DNA of 64,000 bases, from the NCBI RefSeq assembly GCF_903815225.1, contig NZ_LR813084.1:1902501-1966500 (forward strand), written 5' to 3'. Shown here piece by piece: positions 38,964-48,677 of the stretch. The DNA is from Delftia tsuruhatensis. GTDB lineage: Bacteria; Pseudomonadota; Gammaproteobacteria; Burkholderiales; Burkholderiaceae_C. Position 1 is the first letter of the stretch; every line of letters begins with the position of its first letter. The notes beneath the pieces were generated by a model. The model was given only the letters and a program-made list of their open reading frames with translations, was not told the origin of the DNA and did no database searches. The position numbers and the translations under genes are program-made.

Positions 38964-39764
38964 CTACTCGTGCCAGTGATCGGCCACCCAGGTGGCGGGG
39001 CGGATGTAGCGAAAGCGCCGGTTGCGCCGGCCCGCCAGCGCATCGGGCGGGTTGCACTCGCCGTGGAAGATGATCACGCGGGCGCCTTCCGGCACAAAGG
39101 GGGGCGCCCAGTAGTTGGTCGGCCAGGTGGGGATGCAGTGGTACTTGAAGCTGGGGCACCAGGCCGCAGGCCAGTAGCGCAGCTTGCCCTGCTTGTGCAG
39201 CATGTCCGACAGGTAGGCCTGCTCGTTGCGGAAGTTGTTGCGGATCTCTTCGAAATGGGTGCGGAAGTAATCCAGCACCTCGGGGTGAGCGCCCAGCTCG
39301 AAGCGGTAGACCGACGAGTTGCCCGTGATGCGCCAGGGGCGCTTGTAGTCATGGATGATCAGGAACTCGCCGGGCTCGGTGAAGAAGTCGTCCAGCGGCC
39401 CGGTGATGACTACATCCACGTCAAGGAACAAGGCTGTTCCACGCAGGCCGAACAGATCGGCGCTGAAGGTGGCCAGCTTGTTCCAGCCGCGTTCGGGGAT
39501 GCCGGCAGGCAGGTTCAGCGGGGGAATCGGCAGGCACTCGACCTCGCCGCGAATCCCTACGCCGTCATCGGTCAGGCAGACAAAGCGAAAATCGCCCTTC
39601 AGATGCCGGCGCACCATGGCGTAGAGCCTGTTGACATACTCCGGGCCATACTTCTTGCCCCACTTCATGCAGATCACGAAGCGCTGCTGGGCGGGAGCGG
39701 CCGGGCTGGCGGAGATCGGTTGCGAGGCCTCGGCCCCGCTGGCGGCAAGGGATGCTGCGGTCAT
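38964..39764 (-). CDS. Glycosyltransferase-like protein, unknown substrate
   Basis: A 266-residue protein with GT-A fold hints: FVICMKWGKKYGPEYVNRLY near the start, a DxD motif in TALFLDVDVVITGPL (about residue 120) and ERGWNKLATFSADLF. Such DxD motifs bind the metal-nucleotide sugar. I cannot assign a CAZy family with certainty. ATG 39764 begins 13 bases after the yhbY stop, so the two genes probably share a transcript. No signal peptide or membrane segment. Confidence 0.65.
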   Translation of the reverse strand: MTAASLAASGAEASQPISASPAAPAQQRFVICMKWGKKYGPEYVNRLYAMVRRHLKGDFRFVCLTDDGVGIRGEVECLPIPPLNLPAGIPERGWNKLATFSADLFGLRGTALFLDVDVVITGPLDDFFTEPGEFLIIHDYKRPWRITGNSSVYRFELGAHPEVLDYFRTHFEEIRNNFRNEQAYLSDMLHKQGKLRYWPAAWCPSFKYHCIPTWPTNYWAPPFVPEGARVIIFHGECNPPDALAGRRNRRFRYIRPATWVADHWHE

Positions 39765-39776
39765 CGGCACGGGCAA

Positions 39777-40250
39777 TCAGTCTGCCTGGCGCTTCTTGAC
39801 CGACTTCTGCTTGGGCTTGGCGCGCTTGACCTGGCCACCGGCCGTCAGGCGCTGATTGCCCAGCACGCGGATCTGCTTGACCTCGGGCTTCTGGCCGCCG
39901 CGCTTGCTGAACTTGAGCACCTTGACGTCGCGTGGACCGGGCATGCGGTCCTCGTCGACGGTCTTTTCCTTTTCCGGCATCGGGCGCCACAGCACCAGCA
40001 GCTTGCCGATGTGCTGGATGGGGGCGGCGCCGAGCTCGTCGCACAGTTGCAGGTACATCTGCTCGCGTGCGGCGCGGTCATCGTTGAAGACACGGACCTT
40101 GATCAGGCCATGTGCATTGAGGGCGGCGTTGACCTCCTTTTGCACGGCGGCCGTCAGGCCGTCACCCCCGATGAGGACCACGGGGTCCAGGTGGTGTGCG
40201 TTGGCGCGGTGTTCCCGGCGCTGGGCGGGAGTCAATTGAATTTGGGGCAT
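39777..40250 (-). CDS. yhbY: YhbY-type CRM-domain RNA-binding protein
   Basis: A 157-residue protein; the first 100 residues are a CRM domain ([37 protein letters not shown]) known from E. coli YhbY to bind pre-50S particles. The C-terminal 55 residues are a lysine/arginine-rich extension absent from the short E. coli form. It is divergent from rlmE, with 31 bases between start codons. Confidence 0.88.
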   Translation of the reverse strand: MPQIQLTPAQRREHRANAHHLDPVVLIGGDGLTAAVQKEVNAALNAHGLIKVRVFNDDRAAREQMYLQLCDELGAAPIQHIGKLLVLWRPMPEKEKTVDEDRMPGPRDVKVLKFSKRGGQKPEVKQIRVLGNQRLTAGGQVKRAKPKQKSVKKRQAD

Positions 40251-40281
40251 GGCCGTATTATCGAGGCTGAAAGAATCCAGC

Positions 40282-40935
40282 ATGAAAGTCCAAACAAAAA
40301 GCAAGAAGGTCAACAAGGCCTGGCTCAACAGCCACGTCAACGACCCCTATGTCAAGGCCGCCCAGAAGGACGGCTACCGCGCGCGCGCGGCCTACAAGCT
40401 CAAGGAGATAGACGAGCAGTTCAAGCTCATCCGGCCCGGTGCCACCGTGGTGGATCTGGGTTGCGCGCCCGGGGCATGGAGCCAGTATGTGCGCCGCCGC
40501 CTGTCTCCCGAGGGTGCGGCCGTCGGCCAGCTCAATGGCCGCATCATCTCGCTGGACCTGCTGCCCATGGAGCCCATCGAGGGCGTGCAGTACATCCAGG
40601 GCGATTTCCGCGAGGCACCGGTGCTTGCGCAACTGCAGGATGCGATGCAGGGCGGCAAGGCCGACGTGGTGGTCTCGGACATGGCGCCCAACCTGTCGGG
40701 CAACGGCACGACCGACGCGGCGCGCATCGCCCTGCTGGTCGAGCTCGCGGTTGATTTTTCGATCCATCATATGAAATCCGAGGGGGCTCTGGTCGTGAAG
40801 CTTTTCCACGGAGGGGCCTATGACGAACTGGTCGCGCTGTTCCGCCAGACCTTCAAGGTGGTCAAGCCCGTCAAGCCCAAGTCCTCGCGCGACAAGTCTT
40901 CCGAGACGTTTCTGGTCGGCATGGGCCTGAAGTAG
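40282..40935 (+). CDS. rlmE: 23S rRNA (uridine-2552-2'-O)-methyltransferase
   Basis: A 217-residue methyltransferase (RrmJ/FtsJ) acting on the 50S subunit. SAM site [13 protein letters not shown]; the catalytic K-D-K-E set is visible in [25 protein letters not shown] and [11 protein letters not shown] 40282 is used. Followed by ftsH as in E. coli, but with its own promoter region in between. Confidence 0.97.
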   Translation: MKVQTKSKKVNKAWLNSHVNDPYVKAAQKDGYRARAAYKLKEIDEQFKLIRPGATVVDLGCAPGAWSQYVRRRLSPEGAAVGQLNGRIISLDLLPMEPIEGVQYIQGDFREAPVLAQLQDAMQGGKADVVVSDMAPNLSGNGTTDAARIALLVELAVDFSIHHMKSEGALVVKLFHGGAYDELVALFRQTFKVVKPVKPKSSRDKSSETFLVGMGLK

Positions 40936-40980
40936 GCCGGGGCCCGTCCCGTGGGCGTGCTTGATGCGGGTCAAGACCGC

Positions 40981-41031
40981 TTTCAAGCTATGGCTGCTAT
41001 AGAGGGATATAGGCGACCAGCCAGCTTGAAA
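40981..41031. repeat. Inverted repeat upstream of ftsH
   Basis: TTTCAAGCT (40981-40989) and AGCTTGAAA (41023-41031) are perfect 9-bp arms; allowing a 2-base bulge extends pairing through GGCTG. The loop is AT-rich (gctatagagggatatagg). The right arm overlaps the proposed heat-shock -35. It may be a short dispersed repeat or an operator. Confidence 0.6.
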
Positions 41032-41053
41032 CACCTAAAATGGACCGCAGATA
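41025..41053 (+). promoter_or_regulatory. Candidate heat-shock (sigma-32) promoter of ftsH
   Basis: CTTGAAA (41025-41031), 13 bases, then CCGCAGATA (41045-41053), close to the E. coli sigma-32 consensus CTTGAAA-N13-17-CCCCATNTA. E. coli rlmE-ftsH is a known sigma-32 target. The predicted start would be about 45 bases before the ftsH codon. Confidence 0.5.
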
Positions 41054-41105
41054 GGCTTCGAGCACGCTGCAAGCCCTTTTCTCTGTATTCCCATTGGAGC
41101 CCCGC

Positions 41106-43031
41106 TTGAACAATCAGTGGTTTTCAAAAATTGCCGTCTGGCTGGTCATCGCCATGGTGCTGTTTACGGTGTTCAAACAGTTTGACACCCGCGGCGGCGC
41201 TGGCGCGTCCCATCTCGGCTACTCCGAGTTCCTGGAGGAGGTGCGGAGCAATCGCATCAAGAGCGCCACCATCCAGGAAGGCCCCGGCGGTACCGAGATC
41301 GTGGCCACGACCAACGACGACCGCAAGGTGCGCACCACGGCCACCTATCTGGATCGCGGCCTGGTGGGCGACCTGATCAACAACAACGTCAAGTTCGACG
41401 TCAAGCCGCGCGAGGAGGGCTCGGTGCTGATGACGCTGCTCGTCAGTTGGGGCCCCATGCTGCTGTTGATCGGCGTGTGGGTCTACTTCATGCGTCAGAT
41501 GCAGGGTGGCGGCAAGGGCGGTGCCTTCAGCTTCGGCAAGAGCAAGGCGCGCATGCTCGACGAGAACAACAACACCGTGACCTTCGCCGATGTCGCCGGA
41601 TGCGACGAAGCCAAGGAGGAGGTCAAGGAGGTCGTGGACTTCCTCAAGGACCCCAACAAGTTTCAGAAGCTGGGCGGTCGCATTCCGCGCGGCCTGTTGC
41701 TGGTCGGTCCTCCTGGCACTGGCAAGACGCTGCTGGCCAAGTCCATTGCCGGCGAGGCCAAGGTGCCGTTCTTCAGCATCTCGGGCTCGGACTTCGTGGA
41801 AATGTTCGTCGGCGTGGGCGCCGCCCGTGTGCGCGACATGTTCGAGAATGCCAAGAAGAACGCTCCCTGCATCATCTTCATCGATGAAATCGATGCCGTG
41901 GGGCGCCAGCGTGGCGCGGGCCTGGGCGGCGGCAATGATGAGCGCGAGCAGACTTTGAACCAGATGCTGGTGGAGATGGATGGCTTCGAGACCAACCTCG
42001 GCGTGATCGTCGTGGCGGCGACCAACCGCCCCGACATCCTGGATGCGGCCCTGCTGCGCCCTGGACGCTTCGACCGCCAAGTGTATGTCACGTTGCCCGA
42101 TATCCGTGGCCGCGAGCAGATTCTCAATGTCCACATGCGCAAGATCCCCGTGGGCCAGGACGTGAACGCCGCCATCATCGCGCGTGGCACGCCCGGCATG
42201 TCGGGGGCCGATCTTGCCAACCTCTGCAACGAGGCGGCCCTGATGGCTGCACGCCGCAATGCGCGCACCGTGGAGATGCAGGACTTCGAGAAGGCCAAGG
42301 ACAAGATCATCATGGGCCCCGAGCGCAAGACCATGGTCATGCCCGAGGAGGAGCGCCGCAACACGGCCTACCATGAGGCCGGCCACGCGCTGATCGGCAA
42401 GCTGCTGCCCAAGTGCGACCCCGTGCACAAGGTCACCATCATCCCGCGCGGTCGTGCCCTGGGCGTGACCATGAGCCTGCCCGAGAAGGACCGCTACTCC
42501 TATGACAAGGAGTTCATGCTCAACCAGATCGCCATGTTGTTCGGTGGCCGCATCGCCGAAGAAGTGTTCATGAACCAGATGACCACGGGCGCGAGCAACG
42601 ACTTCGAGCGCGCCACGCAGATCGCGCGCGACATGGTCACCCGTTATGGCATGACCGATGCGCTGGGCCCCATGGTCTATGCGGAGCAGGAAGGCGAGCC
42701 TTTCCTGGGTCGCTCCATGACGAAGACCAACAACGTCAGCGAGCAGACCATGCAGAAGGTTGACCAGGAAGTGCGCCGCATCATCGACGAGCAGTACGCG
42801 CTGGCGCGCAAGCTGATCGAGGACAACTCGGACAAGATGCACGCCATGGCCAAGGCCATGCTCGACTGGGAAACCATCGATGCAGAGCAGCTTGACGACA
42901 TCATGGCCGGTCGCGAGCCGCGTCCGCCCAAGGACTGGGTGCCGCGCAATCCGCCGTCCTCCTCCGATGGTGGCAACTCTTCCGGCGGAACGCCCGCAGT
43001 GGACGCCGATCCCGCGCCCACCACGGCCTGA
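41106..43031 (+). CDS. ftsH: ATP-dependent zinc metalloprotease FtsH
   Basis: A 641-residue hexameric inner-membrane AAA+ protease that removes misfolded membrane proteins and, in enterics, sigma-32 and LpxC. Two membrane helices (about 8-25 and 105-123), Walker A GPPGTGKT, Walker [31 protein letters not shown] and zinc motif HEAGH starting at His423. The tail is Ser/Gly/Pro rich. TTG 41106 is preferred to TTG 41094 because GGAG lies 6 bases before it and the protein then begins [11 protein letters not shown] after the initiator, as usual in the family. Confidence 0.97.
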   Translation: MNNQWFSKIAVWLVIAMVLFTVFKQFDTRGGAGASHLGYSEFLEEVRSNRIKSATIQEGPGGTEIVATTNDDRKVRTTATYLDRGLVGDLINNNVKFDVKPREEGSVLMTLLVSWGPMLLLIGVWVYFMRQMQGGGKGGAFSFGKSKARMLDENNNTVTFADVAGCDEAKEEVKEVVDFLKDPNKFQKLGGRIPRGLLLVGPPGTGKTLLAKSIAGEAKVPFFSISGSDFVEMFVGVGAARVRDMFENAKKNAPCIIFIDEIDAVGRQRGAGLGGGNDEREQTLNQMLVEMDGFETNLGVIVVAATNRPDILDAALLRPGRFDRQVYVTLPDIRGREQILNVHMRKIPVGQDVNAAIIARGTPGMSGADLANLCNEAALMAARRNARTVEMQDFEKAKDKIIMGPERKTMVMPEEERRNTAYHEAGHALIGKLLPKCDPVHKVTIIPRGRALGVTMSLPEKDRYSYDKEFMLNQIAMLFGGRIAEEVFMNQMTTGASNDFERATQIARDMVTRYGMTDALGPMVYAEQEGEPFLGRSMTKTNNVSEQTMQKVDQEVRRIIDEQYALARKLIEDNSDKMHAMAKAMLDWETIDAEQLDDIMAGREPRPPKDWVPRNPPSSSDGGNSSGGTPAVDADPAPTTA

Positions 43032-43064
43032 TCCGCTTGCCGCAGGGACGGGCAGTCCCGCACG

Positions 43065-43090
43065 AAGGGCCCTGAGGGGCCCTTTTGCTT
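43065..43090 (+). terminator. Terminator after ftsH
   Basis: AAGGGCCC-tgag-GGGCCCTT followed by TTGCTT. An 8-bp perfect stem 34 bases past the ftsH stop. Confidence 0.85.
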
Positions 43091-43166
43091 TCGACAAACC
43101 ATTCAATCGCGCGCGCCGGTGCGTGCTGTACCCGGGCCGCGTGGGCGCAGATTTCCAGGAGATTCC

Positions 43167-44003
43167 ATGCCGCATCAATGGCAGACTTCCCGCTTTGTTC
43201 TGGACCTGGCGCGTCCTTTGGTCATGGGCATCGTCAACGTGACGCCTGATTCGTTCTCCGATGGCGGGCGGCACGCGACTGCGCAACAGGCCCTGCGCCA
43301 TGCCGAGCAACTGGTCGGCGAAGGTGCCCATATCCTGGACATCGGCGGCGAATCCACCCGGCCCGGGTCGCCCGCCGTGCCGCTGGATGAGGAGTTGCGG
43401 CGCGTGCTGCCCGTGGTGCGCGGCGCCGTGCAACTGGGCGTTGCGGTCTCGGTCGATACCTACAAGCCCGAAGTCATGCAGGCCGTGCTTGATCTGGGTG
43501 CCGACATCGTCAACGACATCTGGGCGCTGCGCCAGCCGGGTGCGCAGCAGGTGGTGGCCGCGCATCCGAACTGCGGCATCTGCCTGATGCACATGCATGG
43601 CACGCCGCAGGACATGCAGGCCAGTCCCATGCGGGGCGACGCCGTGCCTGTCGTGCGCGATTTCCTGCAAGGCCGCAGCGATGCACTGCTGGCCCTGGGC
43701 GTGGCACGCGAGCGCATCGTCTGGGACTATGGCATCGGCTTCGGCAAGAGCGTGGCACAGAATTTTTCGCTGCTTGCACGCCAGCTGGAACTGCTGGGCC
43801 TAGACTTCCCGCTGCTGGCCGGCTGGTCGCGCAAGGGTTCTCTGGGCCAGGTCAGCGGCCTGCCGCAGGGGCAGCGCATGGTGCCCAGCGTGGCCGCGGC
43901 ACTGCTGGCCGTAGAGCGCGGCGCGCGCGTGGTGCGTGTGCACGACGTGGCCGATACGGTGGCAGCATTGGCGGTCTGGCAGACCATGCAGGACAACGCA
44001 TAG
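43167..44003 (+). CDS. folP: Dihydropteroate synthase
   Basis: A 278-residue TIM-barrel enzyme joining p-aminobenzoate to the pterin diphosphate; sulfonamide target. Motifs [16 protein letters not shown] and [19 protein letters not shown], later [14 protein letters not shown] precedes ATG 43167; the in-frame ATG 48 bases upstream lacks such a site. Followed 20 bases later by glmM, the common folP-glmM pair. Confidence 0.97.
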   Translation: MPHQWQTSRFVLDLARPLVMGIVNVTPDSFSDGGRHATAQQALRHAEQLVGEGAHILDIGGESTRPGSPAVPLDEELRRVLPVVRGAVQLGVAVSVDTYKPEVMQAVLDLGADIVNDIWALRQPGAQQVVAAHPNCGICLMHMHGTPQDMQASPMRGDAVPVVRDFLQGRSDALLALGVARERIVWDYGIGFGKSVAQNFSLLARQLELLGLDFPLLAGWSRKGSLGQVSGLPQGQRMVPSVAAALLAVERGARVVRVHDVADTVAALAVWQTMQDNA

Positions 44004-44023
44004 AAGACACGACAAGGAGCACT

Positions 44024-45370
44024 ATGGCACGCACATACTTCGGCACCGACGGCATTCGCGGCCTGGTCGGCCGTTCGCCCATCACCCCAGACTTCGCGCT
44101 GCGCCTGGCGCATGCCGTGGGCCGTGTGCTGCGGCGCAAGGAAAGCCGCCCCCTGGTGCTGATCGGCAAGGACACGCGGATCTCAGGCTACATGCTGGAG
44201 AGCGCGCTGGAGTCCGGGTTCAATTCGGCCGGAGTGGATGTGATGCTGCTGGGCCCCCTGCCCACGCCGGGCGTGGCCTATCTGACGCGGGCCCAGCGTG
44301 CCAGCCTGGGCGTGGTCATCAGCGCCAGCCACAACCCCTACTACGACAACGGCATCAAGTTCTTCAGCGCCCAGGGCACCAAGCTGCCCGACGCCTGGGA
44401 GGAGGAGGTCGAGCATGCACTGGCCGAGGACCCCGTGTGGGCGGACTCCGCCGCGCTGGGCAAGGCGCGGCGCCTGGACGATGCTGCGGGTCGCTATATC
44501 GAGTTCTGCAAGAGCACCTTCGACCATGCACTCACGCTCAAGGGGGTGAAGATCGTGGTCGATGCGGCCCATGGCGCGGCCTACCAGATTGCGCCCAAGG
44601 TCTTCCATGAGCTGGGGGCCGACGTGGTGGCCATAGGCTGCACGCCCGACGGCCTGAACATCAATGAAGGGGTGGGTGCCACCCATCCCGAGGCACTGGT
44701 CATGGCGGTACGCGCCAACCGTGCCGATTTCGGCGTGGCGCTCGATGGCGATGCCGACCGGCTGCTGCTGGTGGATGCGGCAGGGCGTCTCTACAACGGC
44801 GATGAGCTGCTGTATCTGATGGTGGCCGACCGGCTTGCGCGCGGAGAAGCGGTTGCCGGTGCCGTGGGCACGCTGATGACCAACATGGCGGTGGAGGTGG
44901 CACTGAAATCCCAGGGCGTTGGCTTTGTGCGTGCCAAGGTCGGCGACCGCTATGTGCTGGAGGAGCTTCACCGCCAGGGCTGGACGTTGGGCGGGGAGGG
45001 CTCCGGCCATCTGCTGGCGCTGGACAAGCACACCACGGGCGATGGCCTGGTCAGCGCGCTGCAGGTGCTGCAGGCCTGTGTGCGTTCGGGCAAGGGCCTT
45101 GCGCAGTGGCTGTCATCGGTGCAATTGTTTCCTCAGGTGCTGCTCAATGTGCGGCTGCAACCCGGGCAGGACTGGAAGCGCAACGCATCGCTGCAACAGG
45201 CCACGCAGGCGGTCGAGGCCGAGCTGGGCGATGCGGGCCGCGTGCTGATCCGTGCCAGCGGCACGGAGCCGCTGCTGCGTGTGATGGTGGAAGCGCGCGA
45301 TGGCGACCAGGCCAGCCGCTGTGCCGAACGGCTGGCCAGCGTGGCGAAGAATTCCCCGGTGGTGGCCTGA
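44024..45370 (+). CDS. glmM: Phosphoglucosamine mutase
   Basis: A 448-residue phosphohexomutase converting glucosamine-6-P to glucosamine-1-P for UDP-GlcNAc. [11 protein letters not shown] at the start, phospho-Ser loop [16 protein letters not shown] with the reactive Ser at 102, metal site [11 protein letters not shown], and C-terminal [20 protein letters not shown] before ATG 44024. A 6-bp hairpin (45369-45386) at the stop lacks a T run. Confidence 0.98.
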   Translation: MARTYFGTDGIRGLVGRSPITPDFALRLAHAVGRVLRRKESRPLVLIGKDTRISGYMLESALESGFNSAGVDVMLLGPLPTPGVAYLTRAQRASLGVVISASHNPYYDNGIKFFSAQGTKLPDAWEEEVEHALAEDPVWADSAALGKARRLDDAAGRYIEFCKSTFDHALTLKGVKIVVDAAHGAAYQIAPKVFHELGADVVAIGCTPDGLNINEGVGATHPEALVMAVRANRADFGVALDGDADRLLLVDAAGRLYNGDELLYLMVADRLARGEAVAGAVGTLMTNMAVEVALKSQGVGFVRAKVGDRYVLEELHRQGWTLGGEGSGHLLALDKHTTGDGLVSALQVLQACVRSGKGLAQWLSSVQLFPQVLLNVRLQPGQDWKRNASLQQATQAVEAELGDAGRVLIRASGTEPLLRVMVEARDGDQASRCAERLASVAKNSPVVA

Positions 45371-45390
45371 GGCGGAAAAGCGCCTCTGGC

Positions 45391-47244
45391 TCAGGCCTGG
45401 CTGCGCAGGAACGCCTCCAGCGCATCGGGGGCCAGGGGGCGGCTGAAGTGGTAGCCCTGGGCCTCGTCGCAGCCCTGCTCACGCAGGAATTGCAACTGGG
45501 CCTCGGTTTCCACGCCCTCGGCCGTGGTCTGCATGCCCAGGGCCTGGGCCATGCGGATGATGGCGCTGACGATGGCGCGGTCGTTGCTGTCGTGGTCCAG
45601 GTCCTGGATGAAGGACTGGTCGATCTTGAGCTTGTAGATCTGGAAGCGCTTGAGCTGGCTCAGGGAGGAGTAGCCGGTGCCGAAGTCATCCATGGCCAGG
45701 CGCACGCCGTGCTCGCGCAGCCGGTCCATGGTGGCCGTGGCCTGGTGCGGATCGTGGATGGCGACTCCCTCGGTGAGCTCCAGCTCCAGCGAATCGGCAG
45801 GCAGGTCGCTGTCCAGCAGGATGCGATTGATGATCTCGGGAAGTTGCTGCTGGTGAAACTGTATGGCTGAAAGATTCACGGCGACCTTGAGGTCGTGCAG
45901 GCCTGCGTTGCGCCATGCCTGCAACTGCTTCATGGCGCTGCGAAGCACCCATTCGCCGATCTGCAGGATCTGGCCGCTGTCCTCGGCCACCGGGATGAAC
46001 TCGGCGGGCGAGACGGAGCCGAGTTCGGGGTGCTCCCAGCGCAGCAGGGCCTCCACGCTGCGCACGCGTCCCGTGCTCAGCGTGATCTGTGGCTGGTAGT
46101 GCAGGTACAGCTGATTGCGTTCCAGTGCGCGGCGCAGCGCGTTTTCCAGTTGCAGGGCCCGCAGCGACTGGGCCTGCATCTGGGGGGTGAAGAAGCGGTA
46201 GGTGTTGCGGCCTGCCTGCTTGGCGTGGTACATGGCCGCGTCCGCGGCCTGCGTCAGCGAATCGATGTCATGGCCGTCGCGCGGGTACAGGGCAATGCCC
46301 ATGGACGGGGCAATGGTCAGCTCATGGCGGTCGATCTGGTAGGCCTGGCGCGAGGCCTCCTGCAACTTGCCGGCCACACGGGCCGCGCCCTGGGCGTTGG
46401 CTCCGGGCAGCAACAGCACGAACTCGTCGCCGCCGATGCGTGCCACGGTATCGCGGTCGCGCACCACGGCGCGCAGGCGGCGTGCGATCTCCACCAGCAG
46501 GGCGTCACCCACGCGATGGCCCAGCGAGTCATTGACATGCTTGAAGTGGTCCAGGTCCAGGAACATCACGGCCAGCGGCGTGTCGTTGGCCTTGGCCAGT
46601 TCGATCGCGCGCGCACTGCGCTCGGCCAGCAGCGTGCGGTTGGGCAGGCCGGTGAGCGCGTCGTAGTGCGCCATCCAGTAGATGCGCTCCTGGTCCAGCT
46701 TGCGGTCGGCGATCTCCCGGTGCAGGTTCTCCACCGTGGCGCTGAGTTCGCGCGTGCGGTCGCGCACCTGCTGCTCGAGCAGTTCGTGGGCCTGGCTCAG
46801 GGCCTGTTGGGCGCGCAGGCGCTCATCGATGTCGCTGACGATCCAGATGGAGCCCTCGCGCGCATCTGCGGGATTGATGAGGCGTCCCGTGAGCTCGCCC
46901 CAGAACAGGCTGCCGTCCCTGCGGCGCAGGCGGCGCTGGGTGCGGAAGGACAGGCCTGCGCTCAGTGTCCGGTAGGCCTCCCGGCCCAGGCTGCGCAATT
47001 CGTCGCGGCTGGGGTGCAGGTGCTCGCTGTTCATTCCGACCAGCGCGTGTTCCCCGGGATACCCGAAGATGTCGGCATAGCATTGGTTGCAGCGGACGAT
47101 GACGCGCTGGCGGATGAAGACGATGCCGACGCCGGCGTTGTCGAGCAGGGCCTGCTGTTCGCGCAGGCTGCGCTGCAGGGACGCCGCCATCATCGAAGAC
47201 GGACGTTCGAGCACAGAGTCGTACGCAATCGTCGGCGAGGACAT
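45391..47244 (-). CDS. PAS-GGDEF-EAL cyclic di-GMP enzyme
   Basis: A 617-residue cytoplasmic protein without membrane helices. The PAS sensor occupies about 25-140 (ALLDNAGVGIVFIRQ...), a short coiled coil follows, then GGDEF (about 170-330) with intact RIGGDEF and an RDRD I-site, and EAL (about 345-610) with SVEALLRW and DDFGTGYSSLSQL. Both catalytic motifs look intact, so it could make or degrade c-di-GMP; many such tandem proteins act mainly as phosphodiesterases. ATG 47244 is used. No ribosome site is evident. Confidence 0.9.
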   Translation of the reverse strand: MSSPTIAYDSVLERPSSMMAASLQRSLREQQALLDNAGVGIVFIRQRVIVRCNQCYADIFGYPGEHALVGMNSEHLHPSRDELRSLGREAYRTLSAGLSFRTQRRLRRRDGSLFWGELTGRLINPADAREGSIWIVSDIDERLRAQQALSQAHELLEQQVRDRTRELSATVENLHREIADRKLDQERIYWMAHYDALTGLPNRTLLAERSARAIELAKANDTPLAVMFLDLDHFKHVNDSLGHRVGDALLVEIARRLRAVVRDRDTVARIGGDEFVLLLPGANAQGAARVAGKLQEASRQAYQIDRHELTIAPSMGIALYPRDGHDIDSLTQAADAAMYHAKQAGRNTYRFFTPQMQAQSLRALQLENALRRALERNQLYLHYQPQITLSTGRVRSVEALLRWEHPELGSVSPAEFIPVAEDSGQILQIGEWVLRSAMKQLQAWRNAGLHDLKVAVNLSAIQFHQQQLPEIINRILLDSDLPADSLELELTEGVAIHDPHQATATMDRLREHGVRLAMDDFGTGYSSLSQLKRFQIYKLKIDQSFIQDLDHDSNDRAIVSAIIRMAQALGMQTTAEGVETEAQLQFLREQGCDEAQGYHFSRPLAPDALEAFLRSQA

Positions 47245-47307
47245 GGCGAAACGGTGGACGGTGGTGAAGGAAAAGGAAGAAAAACTTACAAAGTGTAGCA
47301 CTCGACG

Positions 47308-47328
47308 AAAAATGCCCTTTGGGCGTTT
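47308..47328 (-). terminator. Terminator of the short Ppx-like gene
   Basis: Minus strand AAACGCCC-aaa-GGGCATTT with one mismatch, followed by TTCG. A second hairpin GCCC/GGGC (47329-47339) stands just before it. Confidence 0.55.
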
Positions 47329-47355
47329 GCCCGGTGGGCGCAAGCCCATGGGGCA

Positions 47356-48345
47356 TCAGGCGCCGGCAGGGTTCTTGCGGATGCTTGCTTCCTGGCTGGG
47401 GCTCCTGGCCTGGATGTCCAGCCGCTGCGCCAGTTCATAGAGCACGCCATGGCGCAAGGCGCCGTGCGTCACACGCATGCGCTCTATGCCCAGGCAGGAG
47501 AAGATGGCGCGCATCACGCTCACTCCGCCGCCGATCATGGGCCGCAACTCTTCCTTGAGGCCGTCCATGTTCACCCGGTCGACATGGCCCGCGCGCAGCA
47601 GCTGCGCGTGCAGCCAGTCCAGGCCTTCCCGCGTGATCCAGCCCGTAGCCGCATTCGGCGCATGGGCCAGCACCTTGACGATGGCGCCGGCCGTTCCAGA
47701 GGAACCATAGGCGTGGTCCCACTGGCTGGCGGCGAACAGCAGGGCCTGGGGGGCGAGCATCTGTGCCACGGCAGACTCGGCTTGCGCCATGGCCTGGGCC
47801 GACAGCTCTCCACTGGCGAAGTGCCGCATCGCCCAGGTCACGCTGCCGAATGCGAAGGAGCGTGCCTGGAGCACCTGCCGCTGCTGCCCCAGGCACAGCT
47901 CCGTCGAGCGACCGCCGATGTCCACGACCAGGCGCCGTTGCTGTCTGCTGGGCAGTGTCTGGGCAACACCCCGGTAGATCAGGCGTGCCTCCTCTTCTCC
48001 ATCGATGACTTCGATGGCACATCCCAGGATGTGCTGCCCCCGGACCAGGAAGATCTGGCGGTTCGCCGCCTCCCTCAACGTCTGGGTGGCCACGGCGCGT
48101 ACCCGATGGCGCGGCAGATCGCCCAACACCTGCGCATAGCGCTCCAGGCATGCCCAGCCCCGCTGCATGGCTTCCAGGCTCAACATCCCTTCGGCATCCA
48201 GGGCGCTTCCCAGACGTATGGCCTCCTTGCGGTGGCTGAGCAGTTGCACCCGCGTGCCATCACTGCGGGCCATGGCCAGCAGGCAGCTGTTGGAGCCGAT
48301 ATCGATGGCGGCCAGGCGATTGTCGGAGGGGGAGAGAGGAGGCAT
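47356..48345 (-). CDS. Short Ppx/GppA-family phosphatase (lacks C-terminal domain)
   Basis: A 329-residue protein of the exopolyphosphatase/pppGpp-phosphatase family. It carries the ASKHA-fold motifs AAIDIGSNSCLLAMA, DGEEEARLIYRGV and LVVDIGGRSTELCLG but stops before the helical HD-like C-terminal part present in the full-length paralogue at 51109-52593 (494 residues). Short Ppx1-type enzymes exist in other bacteria, so it may hydrolyse polyphosphate or pppGpp; the substrate is not determinable here. ATG 48345 opens directly on the phosphate-binding motif; a longer in-frame start reaches 48567 but the extension is Arg/Cys-rich and not protein-like. Divergent from ppk. Confidence 0.85.
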   Translation of the reverse strand: MPPLSPSDNRLAAIDIGSNSCLLAMARSDGTRVQLLSHRKEAIRLGSALDAEGMLSLEAMQRGWACLERYAQVLGDLPRHRVRAVATQTLREAANRQIFLVRGQHILGCAIEVIDGEEEARLIYRGVAQTLPSRQQRRLVVDIGGRSTELCLGQQRQVLQARSFAFGSVTWAMRHFASGELSAQAMAQAESAVAQMLAPQALLFAASQWDHAYGSSGTAGAIVKVLAHAPNAATGWITREGLDWLHAQLLRAGHVDRVNMDGLKEELRPMIGGGVSVMRAIFSCLGIERMRVTHGALRHGVLYELAQRLDIQARSPSQEASIRKNPAGA

Positions 48346-48560
48346 GCGCAAACGAGGAATGCCGCGGCGGCGGTGGCAGGCTTGCCGCCGCCCACGGTAT
48401 CCGTGGCAGGAGGGCAAGCTTAGCACCCTGGCAAGACAGCCTGAAGTGTTTCGGCGGGTTTCCCGCAGGACCGGACCAGCGAGAATGTGAAGAAAGCGTG
48501 TCGATTGCATGACCGACTCCCTGGTTCCGAGGCGAAGCTGCAGCCACAGCCATGTGACGG

Positions 48561-48616
48561 CTGTCATGGAGAGGAAGGCTTGATGTCATGAACATGTCAC
48601 AAACAGGCGTCAGACT
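48561..48616 (+). promoter_or_regulatory. Pho box and -10 of ppk
   Basis: ATGTCAT-gaac-ATGTCAC (48583-48600) matches the PhoB box layout of two 7-bp half sites 11 bp apart. A further half site CTGTCAT at 48561 is in phase, 22 bp upstream. After a 10-base spacer comes CAGACT (48611-48616) as -10. The box covers the first possible ppk ATG (48588), so translation must start downstream. The rest of the gap 48346-48677 shows no gene and no clear promoter for the divergent Ppx-like gene. Confidence 0.75.
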
Positions 48617-48677
48617 GCCTGCACCCGCGGTTCGCGGGGTGATTACCGGGTCCGGTGCAGGCCGGGCTCCAGCCTCC

